Assembly (NCBI GenBank): GCA_003117195.1
Contig: BDSI01000001.1
Location: 1,426,001-1,490,000, forward strand
Reading direction: 5' to 3'
Length of the DNA: 64,000 nucleotides
DNA from: Eudorina sp. 2006-703-Eu-15
Taxonomy: Eukaryota; Chlorophyta; Chlorophyceae; Chlamydomonadales; Volvocaceae
Positions 20,850 to 38,736 of the stretch are shown here, one piece after another. A program made the position numbers and the translations under genes. A model generated the notes under the pieces. It was not told the DNA's origin. It ran no database searches and was given only the letters and a program-made list of their open reading frames with translations. Position 1 is the first letter of the stretch. The number at the start of each line of letters is the position of its first letter.

Positions 20850-22264
20850 TTAGATGGTGCACTGCACCACGAAACTGCCGTCCGGTCTCAGGACCTGGTA
20901 GAAATTCTTTAACTTATCGGGGCAAAGTCCACCATTGGGAGGGGCGTACAGCTGTTGGCTGATGGGGGCCAGCCGGTAGGGGGACGGGTTTGGAAACGGG
21001 AACCTGCACATACGTACAACACACACGACCAGCAGCATGCACGTACGCACGGTGGCGCGGTTTCCTTTATTATGCATTGTGTAGTGCGTGATGAGGAAGC
21101 TTTAATAATGTTAGTCCTAATAGTACGCCGGCCGAAGCCTACCGGGCGTGTGTTAACGAAGGGGGCGGGTGGGAACTGAGGGATGGCGGAGGAAGCTTTA
21201 TTATCTATCTATCTAACTGTCACAGCTGACCCGCGGGGTCCACTGTATGTAACATCATGAATAATAATCGAAGAAGATAGTGCGGCCATCTACGTACATC
21301 ACGTACATTCTATCTATTATTACTCATGATGTAGCTAGACACCGTGCGTGATCGATCTGCGCGCGCGCATGTCGGTGGGCCCCCATCTGTGGGCGTCCGC
21401 TCGCCCGTGCGTGGGCCCGAGAGATGATAGGCGAAGGACATACATACGTACATTGATAGATGCATGATCGATGCTGTAGCAGTGCGAAAATAAGGCATAC
21501 TCGAGATGTCAGATAGATGAGATGCGCGCGTGGACGCACAAACACACACACTACACACACATGCGCACATACACACACGTACCTTCCCATGCACTGGGCA
21601 CTCTGTCCGGGAAACAAAATCATTTTACTGATGACCGTGCCGGCGGGGAAGCGCTGGGCTCCCGGGACCTGCTGGGGCCAAAATAAAAATAAATTTGTTA
21701 AAAACGTGGCTTTCTGGTTAATAATAATACAGGGTTATAATTTATTTAATTTATTACGCAATTTATTTTACGTATGCGCTCATATTATACGTAAGGCATT
21801 CACACACACGCGGGCGCATATGCGTGTATGATGATGACTCATGTAAGTCATGTTACATGTCATCATCATGCGTCCGTCCGCGCGCCCGATCGGTCGAGCG
21901 CACGCGCGCTGCGGCGGTCACCTGTCGCTCGGCGCCAACAATAAGAGCGCATCGCTCGCCTATTGCAATAAGCGCATCTACCTAAAAATTAATTAGGTGT
22001 ACGCAAGCAAATAGCTGGCTAACCGTCTAAACCGTTAAATGTAGCAAAAAAATGAACGCCGGCGTGCGCATGCACCAACAAACGTACATTGGTGGGGTTG
22101 TTGCAGACAAGTTGCCAGGCGTTTGACGAGTTTAGAATGTAGGCGCAGCACACATTGCTTTGGCCAGTGGGGATCTGCTGGGCTGCAGCACGAGGCACGA
22201 GGACGGAGCCGCACAGCAGCGCTGCCAGCAGCGCCACCACCGGCGCCTTATTCCTGATGAGCAT
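20850..22264 (-). CDS. Small secreted cysteine-containing protein (three exons)
   Basis: Exons at 22264-22088, 21668-21583 and 21003-20850 join with matching phases (0, then 2) and good GTACGT donors and CAG acceptors. They give 138 residues ending TAA. The first exon encodes a clear signal peptide: MLIRNK followed by a hydrophobic Ala/Leu/Val core and AAAQ near residue 29. The mature part has six cysteines (a CC pair, then four single ones), so three disulfides are possible. A segment NPSPYRLAP recalls the SPYRL motif near the start of pherophorin domains, but the rest does not clearly fit and I do not assign the family. I infer an extracellular-matrix or secreted protein. An in-frame ATG at 22300 is a less likely start because it would precede the signal peptide with charged residues. 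Confidence 0.6.
21216..21257 (+). repeat. Dispersed LINE 3'-terminal motif, copy 3
   Basis: CTGTCACAGC, the GACCCGCGGGGTC hairpin, GTAACATCA and an ATAATAAT tail. This repeats the LINE 3' end in plus orientation without coding sequence. It lies in intron 2 of the small secreted gene. Confidence 0.6.
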
Positions 22265-22445
22265 CCTTGGTAATCTGAAGGGAAGCAAGTCAGCAAGCAA
22301 GCAAGCAAGTCTATCGAGGTAGGCAGGCTTCGTTCGTTGCGTGTATGTTTGGCGAAACAGTACAGTTAAGCCGTGCGTCCTGAATTAACAACAAATACAA
22401 TAAACTCACTTGCTTGCGTGTGGATGGCTGGTACGCGTATGAGAT

Positions 22446-22560
22446 GTGCTAAAGCTAGTATTATATGCACCCAAGCAAAATATGGCTCCTGCAGGTTATG
22501 CTGATGAGGAAACTGAGGCTTTTTATGCAGAAGTGAAATGTGTATGTACGGACGCAATAA
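22446..22560 (+). pseudogene. Possible LINE endonuclease remnant
   Basis: The plus strand reads LVLYAPK, then 11 residues later EETEAFYAEV. This resembles the V-Y-A-P-T...E...FY..L stretch of APE-type endonucleases from LINEs. Only about 35 residues are recognisable, with no flanking catalytic motif, so it is a tentative fossil. Confidence 0.25.
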
Positions 22561-22639
22561 AGGTAGGTATGTGCATGGAGGATGACTGGAGGTGCGTGGT
22601 TAGTCCTCCGCGGAGTTCTACAAAGGTCTGACTCAACGA

Positions 22640-22995
22640 ACGTATCACGTCATAGATAAGCGCCTAAAGAGGCTAATGAATTCGTTTGAGAAACGAAATG
22701 GTCCGCCGGGCACCGTACCTTGCGGCGCGGGAAGTACTGTATGATAGATAACCGTGCTGCTGGCCCGAAATCAACAGCATCTCACAAAAACACAGCTTGC
22801 AAAAGGACATCGTGATAACGTTTTAACGTACGCACCCACGCACATATGTACCAAGCAACGAACATAACGAGTCATTGAAGTCATAAACAAGGGCCTAAAG
22901 AGGCCAACAAGTTCGTTTGATAAAGTGAAATGGTTGACAGAACACGCACCGTTGCGGGAAGTACGATGACTGTGTTGGTTGCCGGAAATCAATGT
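22640..22995 (+). repeat. Pair of diverged direct repeats
   Basis: A block starting near 22,646 (GCGCCTAAAGAGG, GTTTGA, CGGGAAGTAC, GAAATCAA) recurs near 22,874 with about 75-80% similarity. There is no coding content; 22,570-23,740 otherwise holds no supported gene. Confidence 0.5.
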
Positions 22996-23744
22996 ATGGC
23001 TGTATACACGGTGACAAAATTACTTAACTAACACCTATCAGCTCAGGGGGCCTACGTAGGGGTACGCCGACCCAGGACGCCGACCCCGGACGCCGAGCGA
23101 TCCTTGTACAAAGGGCGACCGACGCACGCCAAGAACCAATGCGACTCCAGGCTCGGAAATAATTGAACTCAAGGAAAAAACAATAATGCGTCCGTCTAGC
23201 AGGTGCGTCCGTAACAAATGGGGGTTATGGATTGGGGACCGATACGTGGCACAAGCGGCGAGACGCGACCCAAGTTACTTACCAAACATACCTGAATATT
23301 GAGCTCACCGTTATGGAGCGCGACCGCTTCGCCGCCGGACCCATCCCGGACCAACCAAACGCGCGACAGCACAAGGACGGACCACACCCCAAACAGTACA
23401 AATTACCGAAAGCGTAGTACTCACCTGCGACAAATGGGGGTTGCGTACGTGCTTGTCCTCCAACCTAGTCCTCCGTCCTACGTGCCTACGTCACGGCCCT
23501 GCCTTGAAAGTAAGGCAGCGTACGGGTGACAGCTAGCATGCCGAGGTCAGCGGGGCCTGCTGCCACTCCACCAGGAAAATCCGGCGGGCGCATCGTTTGC
23601 TCTATCTCCGTTCATGGGCCGCGTGGGCTGCAAGGTAGGGCGAGAACAAATTGAAGCAACGTCTGTATGTACGTTCATTTGTAGGCCGAGTATACACTGC
23701 AAGTCCGTGTATTATACGGTCTTGTGTCTGACACTGGGTATACA

Positions 23745-23895
23745 CGAGAGGTGTTAATAACACGGCTAACACGGCAGGTGTTAACACGGCTAACACGGCA
23801 GGTGTAAACACGGCACCGGCTTGACACGCGCACGGCTGTATCAACACTGCACCGGCTTGACACGGCTGTATCAGCACTGCGCCGGATGTACATGG
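23745..23895 (+). repeat. Minisatellite based on GGTGTTAACACGGCTAACACG
   Basis: Imperfect tandem units of GTGTTAACACGGC followed by CACCGGCTTGACACG-type units. Non-coding. Confidence 0.6.
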
Positions 23896-24005
23896 TTGGC
23901 ATACACATGGTTCTAGGAACGGTTTAAACCTTATCTATTGGTCGTCTTTGCGTTCCATATTGACCCTGAAGGACATGTAACGCTCGGACATGGAACGCGG
24001 ATGTC

Positions 24006-24768
24006 ATGGTCTTCACGGAAACAGAAACTGGCAACCACACCGAATGGATGAAGGATGCATTACACGAAGAACCGCAGGGATACCGGCTCTACTATAGCTC
24101 CAAACCCCGTACTGCTGGTAGGGACCGCTACTCCGCCGGGGTTGCCATTGCCATTAGCGGCCGATACCACCGGTCAGGTCACGTTACGCACATACCACCG
24201 CCCGCCAACCTACAAGGGCACCTGTGCCACTGCAAGATCTCCACTCCCGCAAGCATACCTCTGAACGTACTCGGGGCCTATTGCCCAGAAGACACGGGGA
24301 CCCGTCACGCCATATACAAACACTGTCAGGGAGTGCTGAAAGATGCAAAGGAAAATGGGGAACACGTAGTGCTGGCCGGCGACTTCAATAATGCCGTCCA
24401 GGCCGCAGAAGAACGTAGCACCGGCCGCCTAGATGCTGCGGACCAGCTGCACATACATCACGTTCACAACGGATAACAAGCTTAAACCGGTGCCCGAAAC
24501 CCACACGCCCCATCCTTCGAGCTGTGGACCTATGGACGTCGCACGCACTGCAGCCGAATTGATGATATCCTGATGTCCCAAAGCGCGACGTCGAAGCGAC
24601 CCGGCAGTGATGAGGGTGAGGCCTCTGCGTACTGCAATGTGTCCGCCGCTGGAGGCAATTTCGACCACAAACCCGTCCACGCCCGTTTGCCCGTTGAGGC
24701 CATTCGCCTGTGGGACGCCAGGAAACACGCACGGCCCCCCGAAAGGCCCCTCGAAAAGCCATACTGAG
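24006..24768 (+). pseudogene. Degenerate APE-type endonuclease of a second LINE family
   Basis: Frame 24006-24476 contains AGVAIAISGRY, LNVLGAYCP and VVLAGDFNNAV, the motifs of the middle of a LINE endonuclease. After two in-frame TAA codons near 24,474 and 24,483 the same frame continues with FELWTYGRRTHCSRIDDIL and NFDHKPVHARL, the expected C-terminal motifs (R-I-D and D-H). The N-terminal N and E catalytic motifs are missing. It is a 5'-truncated relic with two stops, clearly different from the LINE at 4.4-11.1 kb. Downstream to about 26,800 I find only weak linker-like sequence and no RT. Confidence 0.6.
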
Positions 24769-24785
24769 GACAGCAACACAGCAAA

Positions 24786-26800
24786 ATGGCGGAATGTTAC
24801 CCTACCAGTCCCGAACGCTGTAACACGTGCGGCGCAAGCGCGCATGGCCGCCACACTCACATCAGAGGTGGCGAGTTGCAATCATGGATCGAGGCAATCG
24901 CAGGCAAGGACGACAGGAAAGTGTTACCAGTGTGGTGTAATGGATGCAGGCTATATGAATGTCCCGCTTTTAGTGGCCCAAAACCAAGTGGCACAGTTAG
25001 AATGCTTGTTGGACCCCACGAGGGCCACACCTGCTCATTCAGGCTTAAGTCGAATGGTGCTACTGTCGAATGAATCAGCTAGGTTGGCTGCAGCCACTCA
25101 CGCCTCATCAGCGGGAACAGCGTCAAGCAGCATTCATCCAGCAGGGCCAGGAGATGCAGCGAGGGTACAGGTAAGGAAATAAAGTGGCTGTAGATGGCGC
25201 GGCGGATGAATGTCCCTCAAGCAGGCATCAATTGACAGCGCACGTGTGCAGGGCGGCAGAGGCTTGCCGTGCTGGAGATATTGCGACCACCAATGCGTAT
25301 CATTTTTGGACGTGATCCGACCCTGCCCACATCTACTAGTCCCAACCTGGCAAGGCTGTTGTCCATGGCTGAGGCAGGCGCAGGCGTGACGAATGGAAAT
25401 ATTCTCGTGCATGAGAAAGGTGGTCACACCTGGTGTGTGCATTTGCACAGGTCAGTCTAGAGTTGGTAGTAACCAGCAGGCAGAGGAGCGCCCTGGGGCA
25501 TGGTCTTCCCCATGGCCCGCTTGGACGGGGAGGTCCTTGTCATGGGCAAGCACGGGGCAGCGGGAGGGTACCAAAACTCGCACGTGCTAGCCAAAGTCTT
25601 CTGTGTGTCTGTGAGTGTCCTGGCGCAGTTGCGCCTGCTTACACACCGCGTGATGGTCATGAACTGTAACACTGGGTTACAGTATAAGTCCCTACAAATG
25701 ACCCTGCACAGCATCTCGAGAAGCCTTTGGCCGCGCCGTGTTACAAGTGGTATCGAGTATCAGTACTCTTTCCGTACGACCTCGTCAGGGTGTGAGTACG
25801 ATTCTGGATGGGCGCGCAGAGGTTTCCACTCCAAAAACCCTGCTAGGGACGCATGTGCCCGAGTTGGTCCGGGGCGCGCCGCATGACGTGACGCGAGAAC
25901 GGGTTGGGGCCGCTCGTGGTAGGGGAAGCATGGCGGAGTGGACTGTGCACTGCGAGGACGCAGTGAGGATTACCACAGCAGGAGAATGGCATTACCACAG
26001 CAGGAGAATGGCTCACGGGCAGCGACATAAAGCTGCGCCGCCGGGGATGACTTCATCCAAGCATCTGGACGGCACATACATCCTTCATCACGATCATAAG
26101 GGTACAGCACCGTGACCATGGCTGCATGATGGCCACTGAGGGAACACACAGGGCCACTGCTCCAAGAAGGACTCTAACACTTACCGATACCCGCACGGAT
26201 AACATTCGGGAGGTAGAGTACTGACGCTTCGTGCCTGGGCACGACGGAGCGGGGCGAGGTGGCGCGCGCGGGGCAGGGCGGGGCAGGGCGCGGCGAGGCG
26301 GGGCGGGGTTGACATGACATGTGCAATCAGATTGGTACCACGCAGTCGGGGGGGCAAAGGCTGCCAGTTCAAATTCCGCGAGAAACTGACTCACTGTCAT
26401 GTGTACGGCAGCCAACTTCACTATGGGGGCGCGCTTAACGCTGCTGCTAACCTGCCTGCGTGGACACCCACGACCGCACTAGCAAATTGCCTGCGATGCC
26501 TGCGATGCAAGAGCAAGCCTGTTGTGCTTGCATTTATCGTGGCCAGCCATGGGTACCTCAATGATAGGCATTGGCTTCGAGAGCAGTCACGACGGGGGCG
26601 GGCGCCACTCCTGCGCCTCCGATGTCGTTAGGTTAAACGAAGGTTCCATTGCAGGATGGGGGGGGGCATCCTCATCGCTTCCTCGGCGTCAGGGGATTGA
26701 CGCCCCAACTGTAATCTGGCGGAATCTGCTACCCTGTGCTTCGTTCATACCGTCCCCACCTTACACCAAATACACATACTATCACGACAACACAAATTCC
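24786..26800. other. Low-information interval after the endonuclease relic
   Basis: Several ORFs of 60-190 codons overlap on both strands, none with a recognisable domain. A Cys-rich frame at 24,786-25,073 (C-x2-C and H-x2-C spacings) could be a relic of the LINE linker. A G-rich run of GGGGCAGGGCGGGG type lies near 26,250-26,310. Confidence 0.3.
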
Positions 26801-26823
26801 GGGATTGCCGCAGTCCCTTCTTG

Positions 26824-27132
26824 TTTGATTTCCATTTCGGTTTCGTGTAGCGATGAGTCACGACAACATACCCGGCTCTCCCGGGCTCTCCCTTTCACCA
26901 GCTTCGTTTACGAACCACATTCTGGTATACACTGCAATATTATAGTCGCATTTCACCAGGTAAACTCTGTTTGGTTTCCAATTCGGTTTCGTGTACAGCG
27001 TAACCCCTGCTTGTATTGCTCGTGCGGTGCATGCTGCGCGTCACGCACTCACTCACTCACTCACTCACTCACTCACAAGGTCCGAAGATGACTTCCCTCC
27101 GCTTAACCAAAGGTTAATAAAGCTACGGTGAC
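26824..27132 (+). repeat. Direct repeat (left) of a TRIM-like unit
   Basis: About 309 bp that recurs at 28,573-28,882 with roughly 90% identity. Both contain an (ACTC)n run and end GGTTAATAAAGCTACGGTGAC, which includes an AATAAA-like signal. They enclose 1.44 kb without a gene. Confidence 0.6.
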
Positions 27133-27369
27133 CGCCGGTTGAGCGATGGGGACCGTAGCTTGGTAGCCACGTTGGGAGGCGCAAGCAGTAGTGAGTAAGA
27201 GCTGAAGCGCAGATATGCGCACAAACCATCATGGGCCTCTACCGCCGATAACTGTATATGTGCGTAAAATGTCCGCAGTGCGTCGCATGATATCTATGAC
27301 TATCATTACCCAGTTGGGCGAGGGTGAATATATAGTATCAGGGTGTGGTTCGTATCTACCTTGTCTATG

Positions 27370-27910
27370 TACGTACACTGTCGACCCGGGAGTCGACCTG
27401 GGTATTGAGCTGGGTCGGTATTGACACAGGTAGCGAGCCGGCGATGGTTTCGGTTGTCGAGAAAGTTATGGAACTGGTTATCAAGCCGGATAGTGAGGCA
27501 GTTCCGACCAGGGTATCGTCCCCGTTATCGTCCCTGTTATCGTCCTGTTCACCCAGCAGGCATTGACCCCGGATATGGATGGAATCGATCAAGTTGTCGA
27601 GCTGGGAATTGAGACGGGTGTGGAGCCATAGAAATAAACACCGATATTGAGCATGCTGTCACACCGTGATCAATCCAGATGTCTAGCTGGATATTGACCA
27701 GCTGAGTGAGCCGGTTATTGAGTCAGTTACAAGCAGGGTATCCATCTGCCTGGTTATCAACCCGGGTATAGTTCCGGCCGAGGTATCGACCCCGGTGTGC
27801 ACCAGGGAGTTGACCCGAGTATCAATGAACCCGGGTCAGAATTGACACATACAGGTATCGAGCCTCATTATCAATCTGGTTGTCAAGGCGGTTATCAACC
27901 TGGTTTGCAT
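27370..27910 (+). repeat. Degenerate short-period minisatellite between the direct repeats
   Basis: Repeated variants of GGTTATCAACC, GGGTATTGA and GGTATCGAC with a period near 15-18 bp. No ORF is consistently open through it. Confidence 0.5.
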
Positions 27911-28572
27911 CGCTCACCCACGGTCCATCACTCCCGATTGGTGAACAGTCAAGTGGCTGTTGTGTGGAGGCGATATCCAGAACAACCTGACGGTTATGAT
28001 GTAATGCTGCGATGCAGTGTTCCGTCCCCCAGAGCACTCCCTCGGGTAGGCGAGCTAAGCGACGACCGACCCTCGGTCGTGCCAGGCGGTTGCGTGCCCG
28101 AATCGCTTTGCTCACCCACCCTCGGTCGCGCCGGACATCTCACTGCTGCACCCGCACCAAGCCGCGCTTCAATACCGTCGAAGTCGCCGCTGTTATTCAG
28201 CGGCAGAGAGATGATCCGGTATTGTCGTTCACGCGCGCTTGCTCTTTGTTTGCCTTTGAAACCGGCCCTTTCTTGACATGAACAAATCATCTTTCCAGAA
28301 GACGCGAACCAGCCTGAATTCCGTTCTTGCGCTTCAAGTCGGTCCCCGCTCGGCCCAACAATACAGTGACTGTCACGCTGGTCTTGCTCATTGCTCGCCA
28401 TAAGAATCATTTGCGAATCATGTTTCATCTTCCTCTCTATACTATATTTTGAAAGTCATTTCCGGTCCTTTAACAGTCGCGATTTACAGTCGCGATTCTG
28501 TTTCTCCACTTTCGCAACCCCTCTTTTCATTTTCGCTCAGTTTACATTTCCTTTTATTTGCATTTCATCTCT

Positions 28573-28882
28573 ATTTGGTTTCCATTTCGGTTTCGTGTAG
28601 CGATGAGTCACGACAACATACCCGGCTCTCCCTTTCACCAGCTTCGTTTACGACCACATTCTGGTATACGCTGCAATGTTCTTCATCGTTGTAGTCGCTC
28701 TTTTCCCAAGTATACTCTGTTTAGCTTCCAATTCGGTTTCGTGTACAGCGTAACCCCTGCTTGTAGTGCTCGTGCGGTGCATGCTGCGCGTCACGCACTC
28801 ACTCACTCACTCCCTCACTCACTCACAAGGTCCGAAGATGACTTCCCTCCGCTAAACCAAAGGTTAATAAAGCTACGGTGAC
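28573..28882 (+). repeat. Direct repeat (right) of a TRIM-like unit
   Basis: The partner of 26,824-27,132, in the same orientation. The pair with non-coding centre resembles a terminal-repeat retrotransposon in miniature, but the repeats lack TG...CA ends and I see no target duplication. Confidence 0.5.
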
Positions 28883-29256
28883 AGACGCGTCTACGTAGTA
28901 AGGTGCCAAACGTTTTGCATGGACTTTCGTTTGTAAACACACGATCACAACACTCAACGTACCTCAACTCGACCATCAGCAAAAATGCGTATGACCAGCT
29001 TTATGTCGATTGCGTTATCAGTTTCGACAATGGGAGGTACATACGATCGTCCACTTGAGGTTCGATTCGGCGGGCGCGTGTCTTTGTATGTAGCACAAAT
29101 TGAATTACATTTATACATATGTTTGTAGTAATGATATCTTCACAATGTTAGAGCTACATGGCACTTATGAATAACGCTTATGTCCAAGTAGGGCAAACTT
29201 CGTCAAGACAGCGCGGTTCCGGGTTTGGCGCAGTCTGCTGTGTGACGAAAAATGTT

Positions 29257-29660
29257 GGTCGAAAGTACGTACTATGCCAGCCATCCCTTGGTGAGAGGTT
29301 AAAATGTAAAACATAGTAAGGGTAAAACATGTTCAATTTATTTTGACGAAAGTACAGAAATGCGATACTGTCTCCACTGCGGCGTTCGACTGCTCTTTAA
29401 TGGATACGACCTTGACTGCTACCCTTGATAATCCTTGACTGCTGGTCGAAAGTACGTATGTACTATGCCAGCCAGCCCTTGGTTAGAGGTTAAAAATGTA
29501 AAACATAATAAGGGTAAAAGATGTTCAATTATTTAGACGAAAGTACAGAAATGCGATGGCCATACTCAGTACTGCTGTCAACAGTACTGAGACGTCTCCA
29601 CTGCCGGCGGCGTTCGACTGCGTGCTGTTAATAGTTCACAGCACGCAGTCGAACGAACTC
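29257..29660 (+). repeat. Tandem pair of about 185-bp repeats, second copy with two hairpins
   Basis: The block starting TGGTCGAAAGTACGTA at 29,257 recurs at 29,441. The second copy alone holds inverted repeats at 29565-29591 (10-bp arms, 7-nt loop) and 29611-29655 (18-bp perfect arms, 9-nt loop). The remainder of 28,890-30,100 has no supported gene. Confidence 0.7.
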
Positions 29661-30545
29661 ATCCAACATCTCATATTATACATCAGACATGACGTCCCGC
29701 AGTTATCCGAAAAACCTTCTGTACTGCTCATTGCACGCACGTACGTGGCACGAGCTCGGGCATTCCGGATAACTAATGTTAATAAGCCTCTTTACCCATG
29801 GTAAATCACCTTCTGATTACAATGTGAATAAACAATATACTTACATGCGCTCAGCTAATAACGTCCATTGCCTTCCACAAAAGGAAAGATGTCGCTACAT
29901 GCGCCCGCCAGGCGAACAAGCCCACTGACTAGCTTCCCTACGGCGCCGTACTGTACGTCTATTATTCGACTTAGATACGTTTTTTACATATACTATGTAC
30001 TCAAGGATGCATACAGCAACTTCAAGTTTTGCAGAAATATTGATTCGGCGTCAGCTAGCCCAGCTACATAGCGGTCGTTCGCTCCTTGGTGAGACCTGAT
30101 TGTGGCTGGGAGTTTGGCCGAAATAATTAACCAAGCTGTGGTCTATTATGAGCAGTGAATTGTTGAAGACGCCATGTGTATGTGTGTGTGTGTGGAGATG
30201 AAGGGCTTGCCGTTGTGGCAGCGAGAGCCAAACTCTGTTCCATACTTTCGTCGTAGGTTTTCATAAACTGGATACATATCTTCACTTTTTTCTTAGTACC
30301 AGAAATTTCTGGATGGGTTGAACTTACATGTTACAATCGCGCGACCTACGCGACCACGCAACAACACCGCCGCTATCTGCCATACACTATTTACATGCAC
30401 CGGCGAACACTACTGTCAACTACAAACAACCATCTCAGCAGTGCTCACGACAAACTCCTTTCTTTCTGCGTGACAGTCCCGCTCCATCGATCGGCGGCAG
30501 GTCTTCATACAGCACCCAGAAACGGGCGGGAGCCAGTTGCTTGCC

Positions 30546-36227
<5,682 letters not shown>

Positions 36228-36555
36228 TTATCATATTTCGTGGCTATCGTGGCACGCTAGTAGCCCCCACCAATTCGTGGGGGGCTGACAGTCCCTAACA
36301 TGTATGGCGGGCCTGTCAACAGGCATGGCCAGTTATTACCGGCTCTCTGACGACGGCTGTGACACTGGCCTAATATGCTGTCAGAAACCTGTTAGAGCCT
36401 GTCTGGAGCCTGTATGTCACGGTTCGGATGCAGGGGCTCCGTGGTTTATGTGACAAGCTGTCTTGGTGGGGTTGTATATGTTATCCGGGGCTGTGTATAT
36501 TATCCTAGTTATCCGCGCCGCGGCGTTGAGTTGTGGAGGTGTCTTACCGCCTTGA

Positions 36556-36648
36556 CGGCGGGGCCTGCTGGATGGGGCCTGCCCCGGTATACACCGTTGA
36601 TCGATTTCGGGGTCTATCTGTTCGCTGTAATAACGTCCAATCATTCAG
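36556..36648 (+). repeat. Short dispersed repeat, copy 4
   Basis: A diverged body with GGTATACACCGTTGATC and a CATTCA end. It lies in about 470 bp present after copy B (36,275-36,748) and largely absent after copy A. Confidence 0.4.
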
Positions 36649-37117
36649 GAGCGAGCGAATGCATGCATGCGAGGGCCAGCAATACTCCCCTGCGTGCGTG
36701 GACCTACTGCTGTATGTCCAGCTGCGGGTCCTACATGTTACGTACTACATTGAGCAACCAACTAGCAGATAGATAGGCCGGCCAGCAGTCATACGTGCAC
36801 GTACATAATCCGCCCTCGCTCAACCCTACTGCACAATCGCACAACCTTGTACCTTGCGTACCAACCCTAACTAGCGACTCTAGAGGCACCGGCACGCAGA
36901 GACGGAGGTCGACGACTGCCTCGGCATGCCCGCAAATACACAAGAATAATCATGAATCGGCCACTCATTTGCTGCCGGGCAGGCCAAGCTACGTACGCGG
37001 CTAGAAACTAATAACACGGCAGTTGATTGGCACACGCACCATCCACTGCATTTACACACACACACGCACCGGGGCTCGTCACGGCGGAAGCCGCCGCCGG
37101 CTCTAGAAAGAAGGCCC

Positions 37118-37400
37118 TGTGTAGCTCAATTGGTAGAGCCCGGATGATCCAACTTTGAGGCCTGGGAGATTCCAGGATCGATACCCTCAGGGTGCGACAC
37201 AGGAGATGCAGGTTGGAATCCTGCCACCGGTCCCGATAGTGCGGGCAGTTAGTTGGTGGAGGTTGTAACTGCCTTAGAGCTTTCGGTGGAGTGGGATGGG
37301 CTAAGTGGAACGGGTGGTGTGTATCAGGCTTGAGCCAGAGATGGAATCTGGGAATAACCCAGTGGCTGGAGGCTGGCGGCTTGCCAAGTTCGTGCGGCGG
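37118..37400 (+). repeat. tRNA-like SINE candidate
   Basis: TAGCTCAATTGG at 37122-37133 is a perfect RNA polymerase III A box with its GCTC/GAGC D-arm stem. GGATCGATACC at 37175-37185 is a near-consensus B box, 53 bp downstream. The anticodon arm and acceptor stem do not fold properly, so a functional tRNA is unlikely and a tRNA-derived SINE is inferred. Its 3' limit is uncertain; no tail was identified. Confidence 0.45.
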
Positions 37401-37727
37401 CTGGGAGCGGTGAGCTAGACTGAGGGAGTGCTGGCACAGCTGTGGAGCTGGCGGATGACCAAGTTCCAGAGAGCGCTTGAATCTGAGAATGCTAACTCTA
37501 GTAGTAGGCCTAGAATGGAGGTCAGGAGCGCCCGACTCTGGCAGGTTGCAATAACGGGTCGTGTCCCACAGCGACAGTGTGGCGTTCGCCCGACGATATG
37601 GGGCATCTAGTGGCGTTGAGGGGCTGCTAGAGAGGACGCGGTGGACGACAGCGTATAGGAGACGGACATCTCCTCAGGGCGCGTCCCCCTTAACACACGC
37701 CAGGCGCGAAGGATTTCGGCGTAAAAA

Positions 37728-38736
37728 AACAAGTAGGGGGTCGGCTTCCTTGAAGCCGGAAAAAGGGCGGGGCCCCCTACAATCCGTACAGGCCGCTTGA
37801 TTTACATCGGAAACTCTGTTACCGCGCGCGCACAAGAATGTGAGAGAGTGAAAGGGTGCCATTGAGGGGTTCGTTGATGTTGAAGGTAGATCGGCGTGCA
37901 TATATTGAGCAAGCTGAAGCAGGTAGGGTAGACCCGAAACCAACTTGCGGTACGCGCCGCCAACGGCGGTCACAGCGTCTGCATTATTATCATAACGCTA
38001 GATGCTTCTGCACTACCACATCCGTCTGTCAAGCAGATACCAAAAAAGCAAGCCTGAAGCATTCTTGTTTTGCCGTGAAACTGTAGTTGTGTGGTCCGTC
38101 GGCAAGCATGCAGCCCTTCAGTTGCACGCCCGCAGCAGACGTGAACCTCGCTCTAACGTTTGCCATCAAAAGTTACATAGCAAATATAAGGCAAAACAGG
38201 GTGCGAAAAAGCCGCGGTGAGACCCGGACTTCGGCCATCGAGAACTCGTCGGTACTCGTTATGCTATCCTTTTGCATCTTAAAACTCTGATTCAGTACAT
38301 ATTGTTGACCTGCATTTATCTGGCAAGGCAGAAAGGCAAATCTTGATGTTGGTGGCATTTTGATGTTCAAACATCAGAACACTATGAAAGTTCAATTTAG
38401 CACGCGCTGCCCATTCATAAGTTCATTATTCATCACGCGGCACCTGTTGCAACAAATATGAGCGCGAGAGGCGCTGGGTGGATGTTGACTCGGGTCCATG
38501 GAGACCGCAGAGCTTTACTTTGACCGTTTGTACGCAAGGATTTTTTTTCAGCCAAACCAAGGATACCTTGCAATAGAGGACAATTAATATGACAAACTTT
38601 GTGAATTAGTTTAGCGGATAATGAACGTTTTGCCGTTACCCACGGCGCACGGCGCACGCACGGCGCACGGCGCACGGACATGGGCAATCCTACGGGGCGG
38701 GGCCCCCCGAATGCGCTTCGCGCTGGGGCCCCGCCC
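37728..38736 (+). repeat. 1,009-bp tandem unit, first copy
   Basis: Starts AACAAGTAGGG and ends in GCGCACGG minisatellite repeats plus a GC-rich hairpin with arms GGGCGGGGCCCC at 38695-38706 and 38725-38736. No ORF of note. It is followed immediately by the second copy. Confidence 0.85.

Noticed and set aside
20850..21003. Pherophorin assignment from the SPYRLAP motif
   Set aside because: The spliced protein is only 138 residues and lacks the rest of the pherophorin cysteine pattern.
26240..26310. CpG-island promoter from the GGGGCGGGGC-rich run
   Set aside because: No gene start follows on either strand; simple G-rich sequence.
37118..37200. Functional tRNA gene
   Set aside because: Boxes are good, but the anticodon and T arms do not pair in a normal cloverleaf.
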